From: Ignavibacteriales bacterium
Lineage (GTDB): Bacteria > Bacteroidota > Ignavibacteria > Ignavibacteriales > Ignavibacteriaceae
DNA: 64,000 bases
Assembly: GCA_016707115.1 (NCBI GenBank)
Contig: JADJIH010000001.1
Coordinates: 186,001 to 250,000, forward strand
Direction: 5' to 3'
Shown here: one piece after another, positions 8,417-18,713 of the stretch
How positions within the stretch are numbered: the first letter of the stretch is position 1
How the letters are laid out: the number at the start of each line of letters is the position of its first letter
Position numbers and translations under genes: made by a program
The notes under the pieces: model-generated
What the model saw: the letters and a program-made list of their open reading frames with translations, nothing else
Database searches by the model: none
What the model was told of the DNA's origin: nothing

Positions 8417-9574
8417 ATGAAAATAGTTCTCAGACTTATGATGATCAGCATGTTGTTTGGCATATTTGCCAGAGTTTCGTATGCACAAGGTGAGGCTGCT
8501 GTTCCGTTCTTATTATTAGCACCGGACTCCCGTGCTGGTGGTATTGGTGAATCAGGTTCCGGATTGGCGGATAACTCTGCTGCAATTTTCTGGAATCCTG
8601 CAGGTATCGCATTTCTTTCAGGTACTGAAGTTAGTATTACGCATAGTAATTGGCTTCCACAGTTTAACCTGGATTTGTTTTACGACTACCTTACCTATAG
8701 ACAATACATTGAAGATATTAGCGGAAGCATTACTGCAAGTCTTACTTACATGAATTTTGGGGAATTTAATAGAACATCAGAAGTTGGACCTGAAGTTCTT
8801 GGTGTTTTTCGTTCTTTTGATGCTGCGCTGACATTAGGTTATGCAACCAAGCTCTCAAACGATTGGGGAATCGGATTTAACTTAAGATTAATCCGTAGTC
8901 AATTATCTGATCAACCTACAGGAGAAGAACAAGGATCAGGCGTTGCGACATCTGTAAGTTTTGATATTGCAACAATGTGGCGACCTGAAAAATTTGTTTT
9001 ACCTCTTATTGATGAAGATATTGGTGGAAAATTTAGTGTCGGGATTAACCTGAGTAATCTTGGTCCCAAAATAACATATATAGATCAAGCACAGGCAGAT
9101 CCTATCCCAACAAACTTTAGATTAGGTTTTGCGTACAAAGTAATTGATGATGAGTTTAATAGTCTAATCTATACATTAGATTTTAGTAAACTTTTGGTTA
9201 GCAGAGACTCCTCAAATTCAGATGAGTTTTATGAGGCACTCTTTACTGCCTGGGGTGATGAATCAATAAGCAATGAATTAAGAGATATTGTTACATCTAT
9301 GGGTCTGGAATATTGGTATGGAACTCCAGGTGATTTCCTTTTTGCACTTCGTGCCGGATTTTTCTATGAAGATCCTGACTATGGAAATAGAAAATTTGTA
9401 ACATTTGGTGCCGGTATAAGATATGATATTTATGGATTTGATTTTAGTTATTTAACTACCTCAGTATTTGAAGGTGGTGAAAATCATCCGCTTAATGATA
9501 CACTTAGGTTTACAGTGCTTATTGGATGGGGAGCGGTTCCTGAATCAACAAGAGGATTACCAAGGGGAATTTAA
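8417..9574 (+). CDS. porV: T9SS outer-membrane protein PorV (PorV/PorQ family)
   Basis: A 385-residue FadL-like beta-barrel with signal peptide (cleaved after VSYAQ, about residue 24) and the PorV hallmark VPFLLLAPDSRAGGIGESG (about 29-47) followed by NSAAIFWNPAGIAF. PorV shuttles T9SS cargo from the translocon to the PorU sortase. It follows porU by 102 bp, and a strong ribosome binding site (GGAGGA, 8405-8410) precedes its start, so it may be made at a higher level than its neighbours. The M6-like gene starts 7 bp after its stop. Confidence 0.88.
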   Translation: MKIVLRLMMISMLFGIFARVSYAQGEAAVPFLLLAPDSRAGGIGESGSGLADNSAAIFWNPAGIAFLSGTEVSITHSNWLPQFNLDLFYDYLTYRQYIEDISGSITASLTYMNFGEFNRTSEVGPEVLGVFRSFDAALTLGYATKLSNDWGIGFNLRLIRSQLSDQPTGEEQGSGVATSVSFDIATMWRPEKFVLPLIDEDIGGKFSVGINLSNLGPKITYIDQAQADPIPTNFRLGFAYKVIDDEFNSLIYTLDFSKLLVSRDSSNSDEFYEALFTAWGDESISNELRDIVTSMGLEYWYGTPGDFLFALRAGFFYEDPDYGNRKFVTFGAGIRYDIYGFDFSYLTTSVFEGGENHPLNDTLRFTVLIGWGAVPESTRGLPRGI

Positions 9575-9580
9575 TTTCTT

Positions 9581-12500
9581 ATGAAGAAAAACCTTCTAAC
9601 TCTCGCACTTAGTTTAATAACATTGGGCAGTTTATCTGCCCAAAGTTTTATTGGAAAAATAAATCCAGCTCCAAATTCTTTTGCATCTGTGCTGGCAAAT
9701 GATACTGTTAAAATATTAGCAGTGATGGTCAGTTTTCAGGAAGATCGTGATGGTGCAACTTTTGGGAATGGAAAATTTGGATCAATTTATTCTCAGAGTT
9801 ATGGTAATGATATTTTAGATCCCTTACCGCACGATAGAGATTATTTTGAATCTCATCTTACATTCGTTAAAAATTATTATCAAAAAGTTTCTAACGGAAA
9901 AGTTGAAGTTCAGTTTACAATTTTGCCGGATACATTTTCTGTCTCAAAAACCATGAGAAACTATTCTCCAGCGCCAGGTTCTGATGATTTTACTCCAATG
10001 GGACAGTTTGCTCAAGAAGTGTGGACGAATGCAGATCAGCTATATCCGGGTTTTAATTTTTCTGATTATAATCTTTTTGTGATTTTTCATGCGGGTGTAG
10101 GCAGAGATATTTCATTGCCTGGCAGTGTGGGAAATGAACGGGATCTTCCATCAGTTTATCTTGGAGAAAAATCTCTTAAAAATATTTTTGGTGATACTTT
10201 TAATGGATTTCCAGTTTCAAATAGCTCATTCAAAATTTCGAACAGTATGATTATTCCTGAAACTGAAAGCAGGGAATTAGAAACCATTACGGGAAAATTT
10301 TTATTTGAGATTACAATAAACGGATTAATTGTTGCAAGTGTAGCCAGCCATTTAGGATTACCCGATTTATACGATACAGAAACGGGCTTAAGCGCAATAG
10401 GCAGATTTGGTTTAATGGATGGTCAATCAATTTTTGCTTACAACGGATGTTTTCCCTCCGAACCATCTGCTTGGGAAAAAATTTATCTTGGCTGGGCAGA
10501 ACCTGTAGAACTGCTTCCGGGAAATTATTCAATTAATCTTGCTGCAAAACTTTCTGCATCATTAAGCGATACTGTTATTTTAAAACTTCCATTAAGTTCA
10601 ACTGAGTATTATCTAATCGAAAACAGGCAGAGAGATGTTTCTAAAGATGGAGCTAAACTAACCTATAAATCCAACGGCAGTATTGTTGAAAGAACATTCT
10701 TAAAAGATACAACAGGATTTTACAGCTATGATACTGATTCGCTTTCCGGTGTTGTTATAGATGTTGATGAATTAGATTGGGCTTTGCCAGGAAATGGGAT
10801 TGTCATTTGGCATATCGATGATAATGTGATAAATGAAAAGTTAGCTGAAAATAAAATCAATACTGATAAAAAAAGACGAGGTGTTGATGTTGAAGAGGCT
10901 GATGGTATTCAGGATATCGGTGAAACATTTATTACCATTTTTGGTGATGAAGTTATAGGTGAAGGTACAGAAATAGATTTTTGGTATGCTGGTAATGAGG
11001 CAGAGCTATTCGAAAATGTTTTTTCAAAAGAAACACGCCCGGATACAAAAACAAATACAGGTGCAAATAGTTTAATTACAATTAAAGATTTTTCAAGTAT
11101 CTCTAATAAAATGTCCTTTAAAATTGAGTATGGTGATTCAGTTATTAAACCACTATTTGTTTCAGATGGATATACTTCCTCAGAAGGATTAAGCATTACA
11201 TCTATTGATAGTGATCAAAATCTTTTTGCAATCAATTCAGATTCAATGTTAATTATTGCTAAAGGGGATTCTGTATTGGAAACCCAAATTGATTTTTCCG
11301 ACTTTAAACCTGCTACTATTAAAATTGGGAATCTCAATTATATAATTGGTGTAAAAGTAAATAATCCAGCTCAACAATTTCCTTCTATAGTTAATATAAT
11401 TTCTTATGATGGAGTTAGTTTTAACTACTATAATGCTAATCTAACTCAGGTTATCAAAAGCACTCCCGTGGTTAGAAAAAATATTACAGAGACTTATCAA
11501 GTTTTACTTGGTACCAACGATGGGAAAATATTAGTTTTTAATTTTGAGAACTTTATATCAGGGAACGCTGTACCTGTTGAAATTATTATTGAGTCAGGTG
11601 TGGATGTAACTCAGATTACTTATAGTGATACAAGAAATTATGCCATTGCAAGCAGACTTGATAATAATGCTAAATACGATCTGGTATACTTTGACGGAAC
11701 GGTTCTTCAATTCCCTGATGAAAAATTGATTAAAATTGTAGCAAGTAAGAATAGTCAGGGAGAAGTTACATGTGTGGTCTCATCTTCAAAATCAGATCAA
11801 TATTATTTTCATATTATTGAAAATTCTAAAGTAATTAACACCATTAATGCTATGTCCTTAGACGCAGTTACATCATACTCAGTAGCGGATCTAAAAAATG
11901 ATGGCAACAATTATATCATAACAAATTTTAATGATAAAATATTTGCAATAAATATGACCGGAGCTTCAGCAGATAATTTTCCATATACAATTATAGATGA
12001 TGAATTTCAGGGTTTATGTCTTGCCGCAGATATAGAAGGTGATTCTAAATCTGAAATAATAGCTTTTACTAAAAAAGGTTCGGTATACGGAATAGATGGC
12101 GGAACAGGTAAAGTTGTTAATGGATTTCCGATTTCCTTTGGTAATGCACTTAAAACAGATGCAGTTCTGTTTCCAATTGATAATAAAATAGGTCTGGCTG
12201 GAATTGATCAAAGTAATTCATTTAAAGGTTGGAGTGTTTCTTCAATTCTTTCAAGAATTGATTGGGCAGAAACTTTTGGAAATAATGATAACTCATCAAA
12301 TATTGGTCAAGCTCTTATTTCTGAAATGCAAAATGAATTCTTCCCGACTTCACGTGCTTATAATTATCCAAATCCTGTTTACAATGGTGAAACAGCGATA
12401 CGATATTTTGTTAACGAAGATTCTAAAATTAACATTAAGATTTTTGACCTTGCCGGTGATTTTGTTGCTGAACTTAAAGCTGATGCTGAGGGCGGCTTAG

Positions 12501-12622
12501 ATAATGAGACTATTTGGAATGTTAATAGTATTCAAAGTGGAGTTTATCTTGCAAGGATCGAAGCAATTAGTCTAAGTGGAGAGACAGAATCTGTAATAAT
12601 TAAAATTGCCGTTGTTAAATAA
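9581..12622 (+). CDS. M6-metalloprotease-like secreted protein with degenerate zinc site, T9SS cargo
   Basis: The 1013-residue product has a signal peptide (to about SLSAQS, residue 21) and an N-terminal domain of the immune-inhibitor-A (M6) fold: VMVSFQEDRDG, the FVKNYYQKVSNGKV helix, and the hallmark LGLPDLYDTETG...GLMDG region (about 258-280). In active M6 enzymes HExxH directly precedes xLGLPD; here that slot reads ASVAS (252-256), so both His and the catalytic Glu are lost. A propeller-like central region (about 530-900) follows, then a T9SS type A sorting domain (YNYPNPVYNGETAIRYF ... GVYLARIEA). It is probably exported to the surface as a binding or structural protein. It is translated 7 bp after porV and is a likely substrate of that machinery. 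Confidence 0.8.
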   Translation: MKKNLLTLALSLITLGSLSAQSFIGKINPAPNSFASVLANDTVKILAVMVSFQEDRDGATFGNGKFGSIYSQSYGNDILDPLPHDRDYFESHLTFVKNYYQKVSNGKVEVQFTILPDTFSVSKTMRNYSPAPGSDDFTPMGQFAQEVWTNADQLYPGFNFSDYNLFVIFHAGVGRDISLPGSVGNERDLPSVYLGEKSLKNIFGDTFNGFPVSNSSFKISNSMIIPETESRELETITGKFLFEITINGLIVASVASHLGLPDLYDTETGLSAIGRFGLMDGQSIFAYNGCFPSEPSAWEKIYLGWAEPVELLPGNYSINLAAKLSASLSDTVILKLPLSSTEYYLIENRQRDVSKDGAKLTYKSNGSIVERTFLKDTTGFYSYDTDSLSGVVIDVDELDWALPGNGIVIWHIDDNVINEKLAENKINTDKKRRGVDVEEADGIQDIGETFITIFGDEVIGEGTEIDFWYAGNEAELFENVFSKETRPDTKTNTGANSLITIKDFSSISNKMSFKIEYGDSVIKPLFVSDGYTSSEGLSITSIDSDQNLFAINSDSMLIIAKGDSVLETQIDFSDFKPATIKIGNLNYIIGVKVNNPAQQFPSIVNIISYDGVSFNYYNANLTQVIKSTPVVRKNITETYQVLLGTNDGKILVFNFENFISGNAVPVEIIIESGVDVTQITYSDTRNYAIASRLDNNAKYDLVYFDGTVLQFPDEKLIKIVASKNSQGEVTCVVSSSKSDQYYFHIIENSKVINTINAMSLDAVTSYSVADLKNDGNNYIITNFNDKIFAINMTGASADNFPYTIIDDEFQGLCLAADIEGDSKSEIIAFTKKGSVYGIDGGTGKVVNGFPISFGNALKTDAVLFPIDNKIGLAGIDQSNSFKGWSVSSILSRIDWAETFGNNDNSSNIGQALISEMQNEFFPTSRAYNYPNPVYNGETAIRYFVNEDSKINIKIFDLAGDFVAELKADAEGGLDNETIWNVNSIQSGVYLARIEAISLSGETESVIIKIAVVK

Positions 12623-12651
12623 TTTCTTTTACTATCTCAATTAATCTATCT

Positions 12652-15600
12652 ATGAAATTATTCATTTCTTTATTTATCGTTGTATTCAGTTCAAATATTT
12701 TTGCACAGTTTACAGAGTTTCATCCTGAGCTTGATTGGTATACAATTAAAGGCAAACACGTTGAAGTTCACTTTCATGAAGGAGCAGAGAGAACAGCACA
12801 GGTTGTTCTAAAAATTGCTGATGAAGTTTGGGATCCAATCTGTTCATTATATGATTATCAGCCGGATAAAGTTCATTATATCATAAAAGATATTGATGAC
12901 TATTCAAACGGTGCTACATATTTCTTTGATAACAAAATTGAAATATGGACAAGCGCACTGGATTTTGATCTTCGTGGTGCACATAACTGGTTAAGAAATG
13001 TAATCTCGCACGAGTTCACTCATATGGTTCAGATTCAAGCTGCAATGAAATTAAACCGAAGTGTTCCTGCTTTATTCCTGCAAGTTTTAATGTACGAAGA
13101 TGAAAGAAGACCGGATATACTTTACGGATTTCCTAACGTTGTTATTTCATATCCACTGGCGACTATAAATGTACCAGCATGGTTTGCAGAAGGAACTGCA
13201 CAGTACATGCGCAAAGAGCTAGACTATGATAACTGGGATTCACATCGTGATATGATTCTGCGTTCTTATGCACTTGATAACAATATGTTAACGTGGAATG
13301 AGATGGGTGTATTTGGTAAAACCAGTCTTGGAAATGAGTCTGTATATAATTCAGGTTTTGCCCTTACAAGATATATTGCTCAAAAGTACGGAGAAGATAA
13401 ACTTCGCGATGTTACTAAAGCGTTGGGTAAGTTTGGCAATTTTACTGTTGATGCAGCATTTAAAGACGTTTTAGGTAAAGATGGCAACGAGATTTATGAT
13501 GAGTGGAGCAGTTTTCTTAAGACTGATTATAAAAATAGAAGTGAAAAAATATTATCTAACTTAGTTACCGGGGAGCAGATAGCTAAGGATGGATTTGGAA
13601 ATTTCTATCCAATCTTTTCTAAAGACGGCAAAAAAGTTTATTACATATCTAATAAATCCTCAGATTATTTTGGACCTGCCGGAATCTATGAATATGATTT
13701 AGAAACAAAACAGGAAAAGAATATTGTTGGAGGAGTTCGTTCAACATTTTCATTTATTCCCGGGCAAAATAAAATTATTTATGCAAAGATTACGGAAGAC
13801 AACAAGAACTGGTATAATGTTCATGATCTTTTTTTATTTGATTTAGATTCTGAAGATGATACACGATTAACTCATAATTTAAGAGCGAACAATCCTTCCG
13901 TTTCAAATGATGGAAAGAAAATTGTATTCATATACCAAAAAGATGGAACCACAAATTTAGGAATGGTTGATATTGAAGGTAAGAACTTTAAGCGATTAAC
14001 TTTTTTTGAAAATGGCGAACAGGTTTATAATCCAAAGTTTTCACCTGATGATTCTTACATTATATTTGATTATTCTTATGCGAACACAAGGGATATTGCT
14101 AAAGTTAAATCTGAAGGCGGTAATATAGAGTTTATTATAGCCACTAATAAAGATGAACGAAATCCAACATTCGATAAAAATGGCAATATCATTTACTCTT
14201 CAGATGAAACAGGTATTTACAATATCTACTCAATCGATCCTTCTTCCAAAAACAAAAAGCAGTTAACAAATGTACTTGGCGGTGCATTTATGGCAGAAGT
14301 TTCAGATAACGGAGATATTCTCTATTCAGGCTATACTTCAACTGGATATAAAATATTTAAAATTGATCAACCAGAACAACCGAAAGTTATTACTGGCAAT
14401 TCGTATGTCAGATTGGAAAATCCTCCTCTGGATACCGATAAACCTTTTGGTAATATTGAAAGCTTTAATATTAAATCATTAAAAAATTACGAAGACAAAG
14501 ACATTAAAGGATTAGAGAAAGAAAAATATTCGGGTGTTTTTTCACGGCTTACGTTTTTCCCTTTCTTAAGATTTGATAACTACAATACTGGCAGCACCTT
14601 TATAGAAAAATTTAAACCTGGTGTTTTCGTTACTTCAAGTGATATGCTGGATCGATATTCCATTTTTGCTGGAGGATCTTTAAATGCAAGAATGGAAAGA
14701 GATTTGTTTTTAGTTTTTGATTATCGCAACAAACTTCCATTAATAAGTGCTCTCGGATTAAAACCTGAAATATCGGTAGAACTATACAGCATAAGTCGTA
14801 AAGCGGATGTGGATGTTTTCTTTGGTGCCGATACTGTTGGTAGTGTTGTAAACTATGATTATACAATTCCTACAGATGTTTCTTACGATCTTTTTGAATT
14901 TGATTTTATTATACGACATAGACTTTTTAATAGAGATCAGAATCTGCAATTAAAATATGCGTTAAGTAGTTATACCGCAACACTTGGAAGTTTTATTTTA
15001 CCTGATGAAAACAGTACTCTTTATCCAACAACAAAGGATAATTATTTTAATGGTAATAATCTAGAAGCTAAGTTTACCTGGCATTCTATTTTGCCAACAA
15101 AAGATGATGAAATAAACCCCGTTGGTTTTAATATTGATTTCACCTACAATTATGAATTTAATGATTATAATGAAAAGGGTGAGTATACAATTGAAGATGG
15201 ACTTCTAATACCAAAATACAGTAATTTTAATTTTAACCGATTGGAATTAAAAGCTGGCCTTTACCTTCCGGTGTTCGATTCTCATACATTTAATACTACT
15301 TTTAGATTGGGTACTATTATAGGCCCGACAGTTCCTGACTTTTTTGATTTTTACCTTGGCGGGTTAATCGGAATGAAATCATATCCATTTTATGCTATCA
15401 GCGGTAATGAAATTGCATGGTTAAACTTTACATACAGATTTCCATTATTTAGAAATATTGATTCAAAAGTTGGCCACCTTTATATAGATAAAATCTTTCT
15501 TTCATTTAACGCTGATATCGGAAATGCCTGGAATAGAGACGCCACCACGATTGAAAATTTTAAAAAAGGTGTAGGTGCGGAAATTAGAATTCAGCTTAAT

Positions 15601-15774
15601 TCTTATTATCTATTCCCAACTAGTATTTTCTTTAATGCATCTTACGGATTTGATGAATTTAACAGAACCGTGAATAATGAAATAGTTAAATATGGACGCG
15701 AATGGAATTTGTATGGTGGAGTTCTTTTTGGATTTGAGATACTCAATTTTAATAAAACACCAAAACAGAGATAG
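12652..15774 (+). CDS. Outer-membrane gluzincin with TolB-like propeller and C-terminal beta-barrel
   Basis: The 1040-residue protein starts with a signal peptide (to about NIFAQ). An N-terminal peptidase-MA-like domain follows with zinc motif HEFTH (H120-H124) and a downstream Glu in WFAEGTAQYM (about 179-188). A WD40/TolB-like propeller with PD40-type repeats spans about 310-600 (for example NPKFSPDDSYIIFDYSY). The last about 370 residues look like an outer-membrane barrel of the BamA/surface-antigen type (alternating aromatic strands, final GGVLFGFEILNFNK). No T9SS sorting domain is visible, so it is likely anchored by its own barrel. Substrate unknown. It follows the M6-like gene by 29 bp. 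Confidence 0.8.
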   Translation: MKLFISLFIVVFSSNIFAQFTEFHPELDWYTIKGKHVEVHFHEGAERTAQVVLKIADEVWDPICSLYDYQPDKVHYIIKDIDDYSNGATYFFDNKIEIWTSALDFDLRGAHNWLRNVISHEFTHMVQIQAAMKLNRSVPALFLQVLMYEDERRPDILYGFPNVVISYPLATINVPAWFAEGTAQYMRKELDYDNWDSHRDMILRSYALDNNMLTWNEMGVFGKTSLGNESVYNSGFALTRYIAQKYGEDKLRDVTKALGKFGNFTVDAAFKDVLGKDGNEIYDEWSSFLKTDYKNRSEKILSNLVTGEQIAKDGFGNFYPIFSKDGKKVYYISNKSSDYFGPAGIYEYDLETKQEKNIVGGVRSTFSFIPGQNKIIYAKITEDNKNWYNVHDLFLFDLDSEDDTRLTHNLRANNPSVSNDGKKIVFIYQKDGTTNLGMVDIEGKNFKRLTFFENGEQVYNPKFSPDDSYIIFDYSYANTRDIAKVKSEGGNIEFIIATNKDERNPTFDKNGNIIYSSDETGIYNIYSIDPSSKNKKQLTNVLGGAFMAEVSDNGDILYSGYTSTGYKIFKIDQPEQPKVITGNSYVRLENPPLDTDKPFGNIESFNIKSLKNYEDKDIKGLEKEKYSGVFSRLTFFPFLRFDNYNTGSTFIEKFKPGVFVTSSDMLDRYSIFAGGSLNARMERDLFLVFDYRNKLPLISALGLKPEISVELYSISRKADVDVFFGADTVGSVVNYDYTIPTDVSYDLFEFDFIIRHRLFNRDQNLQLKYALSSYTATLGSFILPDENSTLYPTTKDNYFNGNNLEAKFTWHSILPTKDDEINPVGFNIDFTYNYEFNDYNEKGEYTIEDGLLIPKYSNFNFNRLELKAGLYLPVFDSHTFNTTFRLGTIIGPTVPDFFDFYLGGLIGMKSYPFYAISGNEIAWLNFTYRFPLFRNIDSKVGHLYIDKIFLSFNADIGNAWNRDATTIENFKKGVGAEIRIQLNSYYLFPTSIFFNASYGFDEFNRTVNNEIVKYGREWNLYGGVLFGFEILNFNKTPKQR

Positions 15775-15786
15775 ACGGATATTCAA

Positions 15787-16641
15787 ATGAGAATTATGCA
15801 AGTATTAATTATCATAGCTCTTTTTTCTTCTTTCACATTTCCACAAAAGGCTGAAAATAATTTAGTATTATCAGGCAATCTTAAAACAGATGCAAAAATA
15901 GTATCCGATAATTATGTTGAAACAAATAACCCTCAATTTTCTTATTTAGTGGAAAATAAAAAATCTCCTATACTAGCTGGAGTTTTATCTTTCTTAATTC
16001 CTGGGGCGGGTGAAATTTATACAGAAGAATATCTTAAAGCAGGTATTTTTCTCGCGATAGAGGCAGCGGTTATTACCACTGCAGTTGTTTATGATGGTAA
16101 AGGCGATGATAAAACAATTGAATTCCAGAACTATGCAGATGCATATACAAATCCAGAGCACAACTGGAGTGTGGTGAGATATGCGGAGTGGCTAAATCAA
16201 TATGAAGGTGCAAACATTGCAATCAATCCAGATATTAATCTTCCACCTTGGGAGCGGGTAAGTTGGGAAGAAGTAAATGCTGCAGAAACTGGTTCGCATA
16301 AATTACCGCCTTATGGAGAACAACAGTATTATGAATTGATTGGAAAGTATCATCAATATTCTTCTGGCTGGAATGATTTTTCTGGTGGAGGTAATAAAGA
16401 TGAAATATCACCAAATTTTACATTTTATGCTGGTATGCGTGGCGAAGCAAACGATTTTTATTCTGTTGCATCAACTGCGGTAATAGGGATATATGTTAAT
16501 CACTTTTTAAGTGCTTTAGATGCAGTTTGGTCTGCGACCCAATTTAACAAAGACCTAGCTGTTAAAGTAAGATTAGAAAATATTCAATTTGCAGATCATG
16601 CTGTGTTTTATCCGTCTGTGAATTTTACTTATAGTTTTTAA
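15787..16641 (+). CDS. DUF5683-like exported protein
   Basis: The 284-residue product has a signal peptide (MRIMQVLIIIALFSSFTFPQ; an alternative ATG lies three codons in) and a hydrophobic hairpin, SPILAGVLSFLIPGAGEIYTEEYLKAGIFLAIEAAV (about 58-93), that matches the DUF5683/TM2-like proteins found in Bacteroidota surface loci. The rest is soluble and ends in beta-strand-like FYPSVNFTYSF, which may insert into the outer membrane. It begins 12 bp after the barrel-peptidase gene and ends this surface operon; 117 bp follow before der. Function unknown. Confidence 0.65.
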   Translation: MRIMQVLIIIALFSSFTFPQKAENNLVLSGNLKTDAKIVSDNYVETNNPQFSYLVENKKSPILAGVLSFLIPGAGEIYTEEYLKAGIFLAIEAAVITTAVVYDGKGDDKTIEFQNYADAYTNPEHNWSVVRYAEWLNQYEGANIAINPDINLPPWERVSWEEVNAAETGSHKLPPYGEQQYYELIGKYHQYSSGWNDFSGGGNKDEISPNFTFYAGMRGEANDFYSVASTAVIGIYVNHFLSALDAVWSATQFNKDLAVKVRLENIQFADHAVFYPSVNFTYSF

Positions 16642-16758
16642 CCATTTGCTGCCATCTTCTCAAATGATGTCGGTTTTTTACTAAATCTCTCAATATCTAT
16701 AACGTTTGATCAATTCTAGCCTTTTCATTCCCACACCATATTTCCGTATTTTTGAGCT

Positions 16759-18069
16759 ATGAAAATACCATTAATAGCAATTGTAGGCAGACCAAACGTT
16801 GGCAAATCAACGCTTTTTAACAGACTTATCGGTAAGCGCGAAGCCATTGTAGATGACCAGAGTGGCGTTACACGCGATAGAAACTATGGAGAGGGTGATT
16901 GGAGCGGGAAAAGATTCCGTTTGATCGATACAGGAGGCTATGTTCCAGAATCATCAGATTTATTTGAAACTGCAATTCGTGAACAGGTTGAAGTTGCAAT
17001 AGCTGAAGCAGATTCTATTATTTTCTTAGTAGATGTAAAAAATGGTGTTAATCCAATAGATAAAGTGATTATCGGATTGCTTCGCCAATCGGGAAAAAAA
17101 TACTTTTTAGTTGTTAATAAAGTTGATGCACAAGTTCATGCAGCTGGTGCAGCTGAGTTTTACTCACTTGGTGTTGATATGGTTTATGATATTTCGGCAT
17201 TAAGCGGAAGACAAACGGGCGATTTACTTGATGATATTACTAAAGATTTTCCTACTGAAGATGTAATTGAAGAAGACAAAAGATTAAAGATTGCTGTTGT
17301 AGGAAGACCTAATGTTGGTAAATCATCAATCACTAATGCATTGCTCGGAGAGGAAAGAAGCATTGTTACTGATATTCCGGGTACAACCCGGGATAGCCTT
17401 GATTCAGTTTTGAAATATTACGGTGAAGAAATTGTTTTAGTTGATACTGCTGGTTTGCGTAAGAAGAAAAAAGTTGAAGAGAGCATTGAGTTTTTTTCTA
17501 ATATTAGAACTTTTAAGGCAATCAGCGAAAGTGACGTGACCGTGTTAATGCTTGATGTACAAACGGGATTCGAAAAACAGGATCAGAAAATTATTGATGA
17601 AGTTGTACGTTGGAGAAAAGGACTGATCATCGCTATCAATAAATGGGATTTGATGGAGAAAGAAACCAACACTGCCCGTGATTATGAAAATGCTATCAAA
17701 GAAAAATTAGGTACCGTAGATTTTGCTCCTGTAATTTTCACATCAGCGTTAACGAAACAGAGAATTTATAAACTTATCGATCTTTGTAAAAAAGTACAGG
17801 CTGAAAGGATCAAGAAAATTCCAACGTCGGATTTAAATGATGCAATACTTCCTGAGATTGAAAAAAATCCGCCGCCATCATCACCAACGGGAAAAGAAGT
17901 CAGAATTAAATTTGTTAATCAGGTTGGAGACTATTATCCTATATTTCTTTTCTTTAGCAACTCTCCGAATCATATTCCGGATCATTACAGAAGATTTTTA
18001 GAAAGAACGATCCGAAGAATATATGGATTTGAGGGCGTTCCTATAACTGTAAGTTTCAGACAAAAATAA
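16759..18069 (+). CDS. der: Ribosome assembly GTPase Der (EngA)
   Basis: The 436-residue protein has two tandem G domains, each with a P-loop (GRPNVGKST near residue 9, GRPNVGKSS near 180) and DTGG/DTAG G3 motifs, plus NKVD and NKWD G4 motifs. A C-terminal KH-like domain follows (ending ITVSFRQK). Length and architecture match Der, which is needed for maturation of the large ribosomal subunit. The upstream 117 bp contain TATTTTTG 4 bp before the start codon, similar to the Bacteroidota TAnnTTTG -7 element, but without a clear upstream partner. Confidence 0.97.
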   Translation: MKIPLIAIVGRPNVGKSTLFNRLIGKREAIVDDQSGVTRDRNYGEGDWSGKRFRLIDTGGYVPESSDLFETAIREQVEVAIAEADSIIFLVDVKNGVNPIDKVIIGLLRQSGKKYFLVVNKVDAQVHAAGAAEFYSLGVDMVYDISALSGRQTGDLLDDITKDFPTEDVIEEDKRLKIAVVGRPNVGKSSITNALLGEERSIVTDIPGTTRDSLDSVLKYYGEEIVLVDTAGLRKKKKVEESIEFFSNIRTFKAISESDVTVLMLDVQTGFEKQDQKIIDEVVRWRKGLIIAINKWDLMEKETNTARDYENAIKEKLGTVDFAPVIFTSALTKQRIYKLIDLCKKVQAERIKKIPTSDLNDAILPEIEKNPPPSSPTGKEVRIKFVNQVGDYYPIFLFFSNSPNHIPDHYRRFLERTIRRIYGFEGVPITVSFRQK

Positions 18070-18083
18070 CTCCATAGAAAATT

Positions 18084-18713
18084 ATGAATAAAAATTTTTT
18101 TCTTATAGAACATCCAATCGTTAAACGGGATGTAACAATATTAAGAGATAAGAATACTGATTCCGAAAATTTTCGCGCCGCTTTACAAAGAGTATCAAAT
18201 ATTTTAGCTGTGGAATTATCTAAAGAATTCAAATTAACTAAAACTGAAGTTGAAACTCCTCTTGAAACAACTCAAGGGGCAAAACTAACACACGATGTAA
18301 TACTTGTTCCGGTTTTAAGAGCAGGACTGGGAATGGTAAATGGTTTTCTTCAAATTATTCCTGAAGCAAAAGTTGGACACATTGGTTTGCAAAGAGATGA
18401 AGAAACACTTAAACCAGTTGAGTATTATTATAAAGTTCCAAAGCATTTAGAATCAGCAGAAGTTGTAATGCTTGACCCGATGCTTGCCACAGGAGGTAGT
18501 GCTTCTGAAGCATTAAAGTATTTAAAGAACAGAGGAGCTTCTAAGTTGGCATTTGCATGTCTTGTTGCTGCACCTGAGGGAATTGAAAAAATAAAAACTG
18601 AACATCCTGATGTAAAAATATTTGCTGCAGCTATGGATCGTGAACTAAACACAAAAGGTTATATTCTTCCCGGGTTAGGTGATGCTGGTGACAGAACGTT
18701 CGGCACTCTTTAA
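18084..18713 (+). CDS. upp: Uracil phosphoribosyltransferase
   Basis: This 209-residue enzyme makes UMP from uracil and PRPP in pyrimidine salvage. Visible motifs are VPVLRAGLGM (about 73-82) and the PRPP loop MLDPMLATGGSA (about 129-140), with the uracil-binding tail GYILPGLGDAGDR near the C-terminus. It follows der by 14 bp and its last 32 bp overlap the start of the TPR gene. Confidence 0.95.
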   Translation: MNKNFFLIEHPIVKRDVTILRDKNTDSENFRAALQRVSNILAVELSKEFKLTKTEVETPLETTQGAKLTHDVILVPVLRAGLGMVNGFLQIIPEAKVGHIGLQRDEETLKPVEYYYKVPKHLESAEVVMLDPMLATGGSASEALKYLKNRGASKLAFACLVAAPEGIEKIKTEHPDVKIFAAAMDRELNTKGYILPGLGDAGDRTFGTL

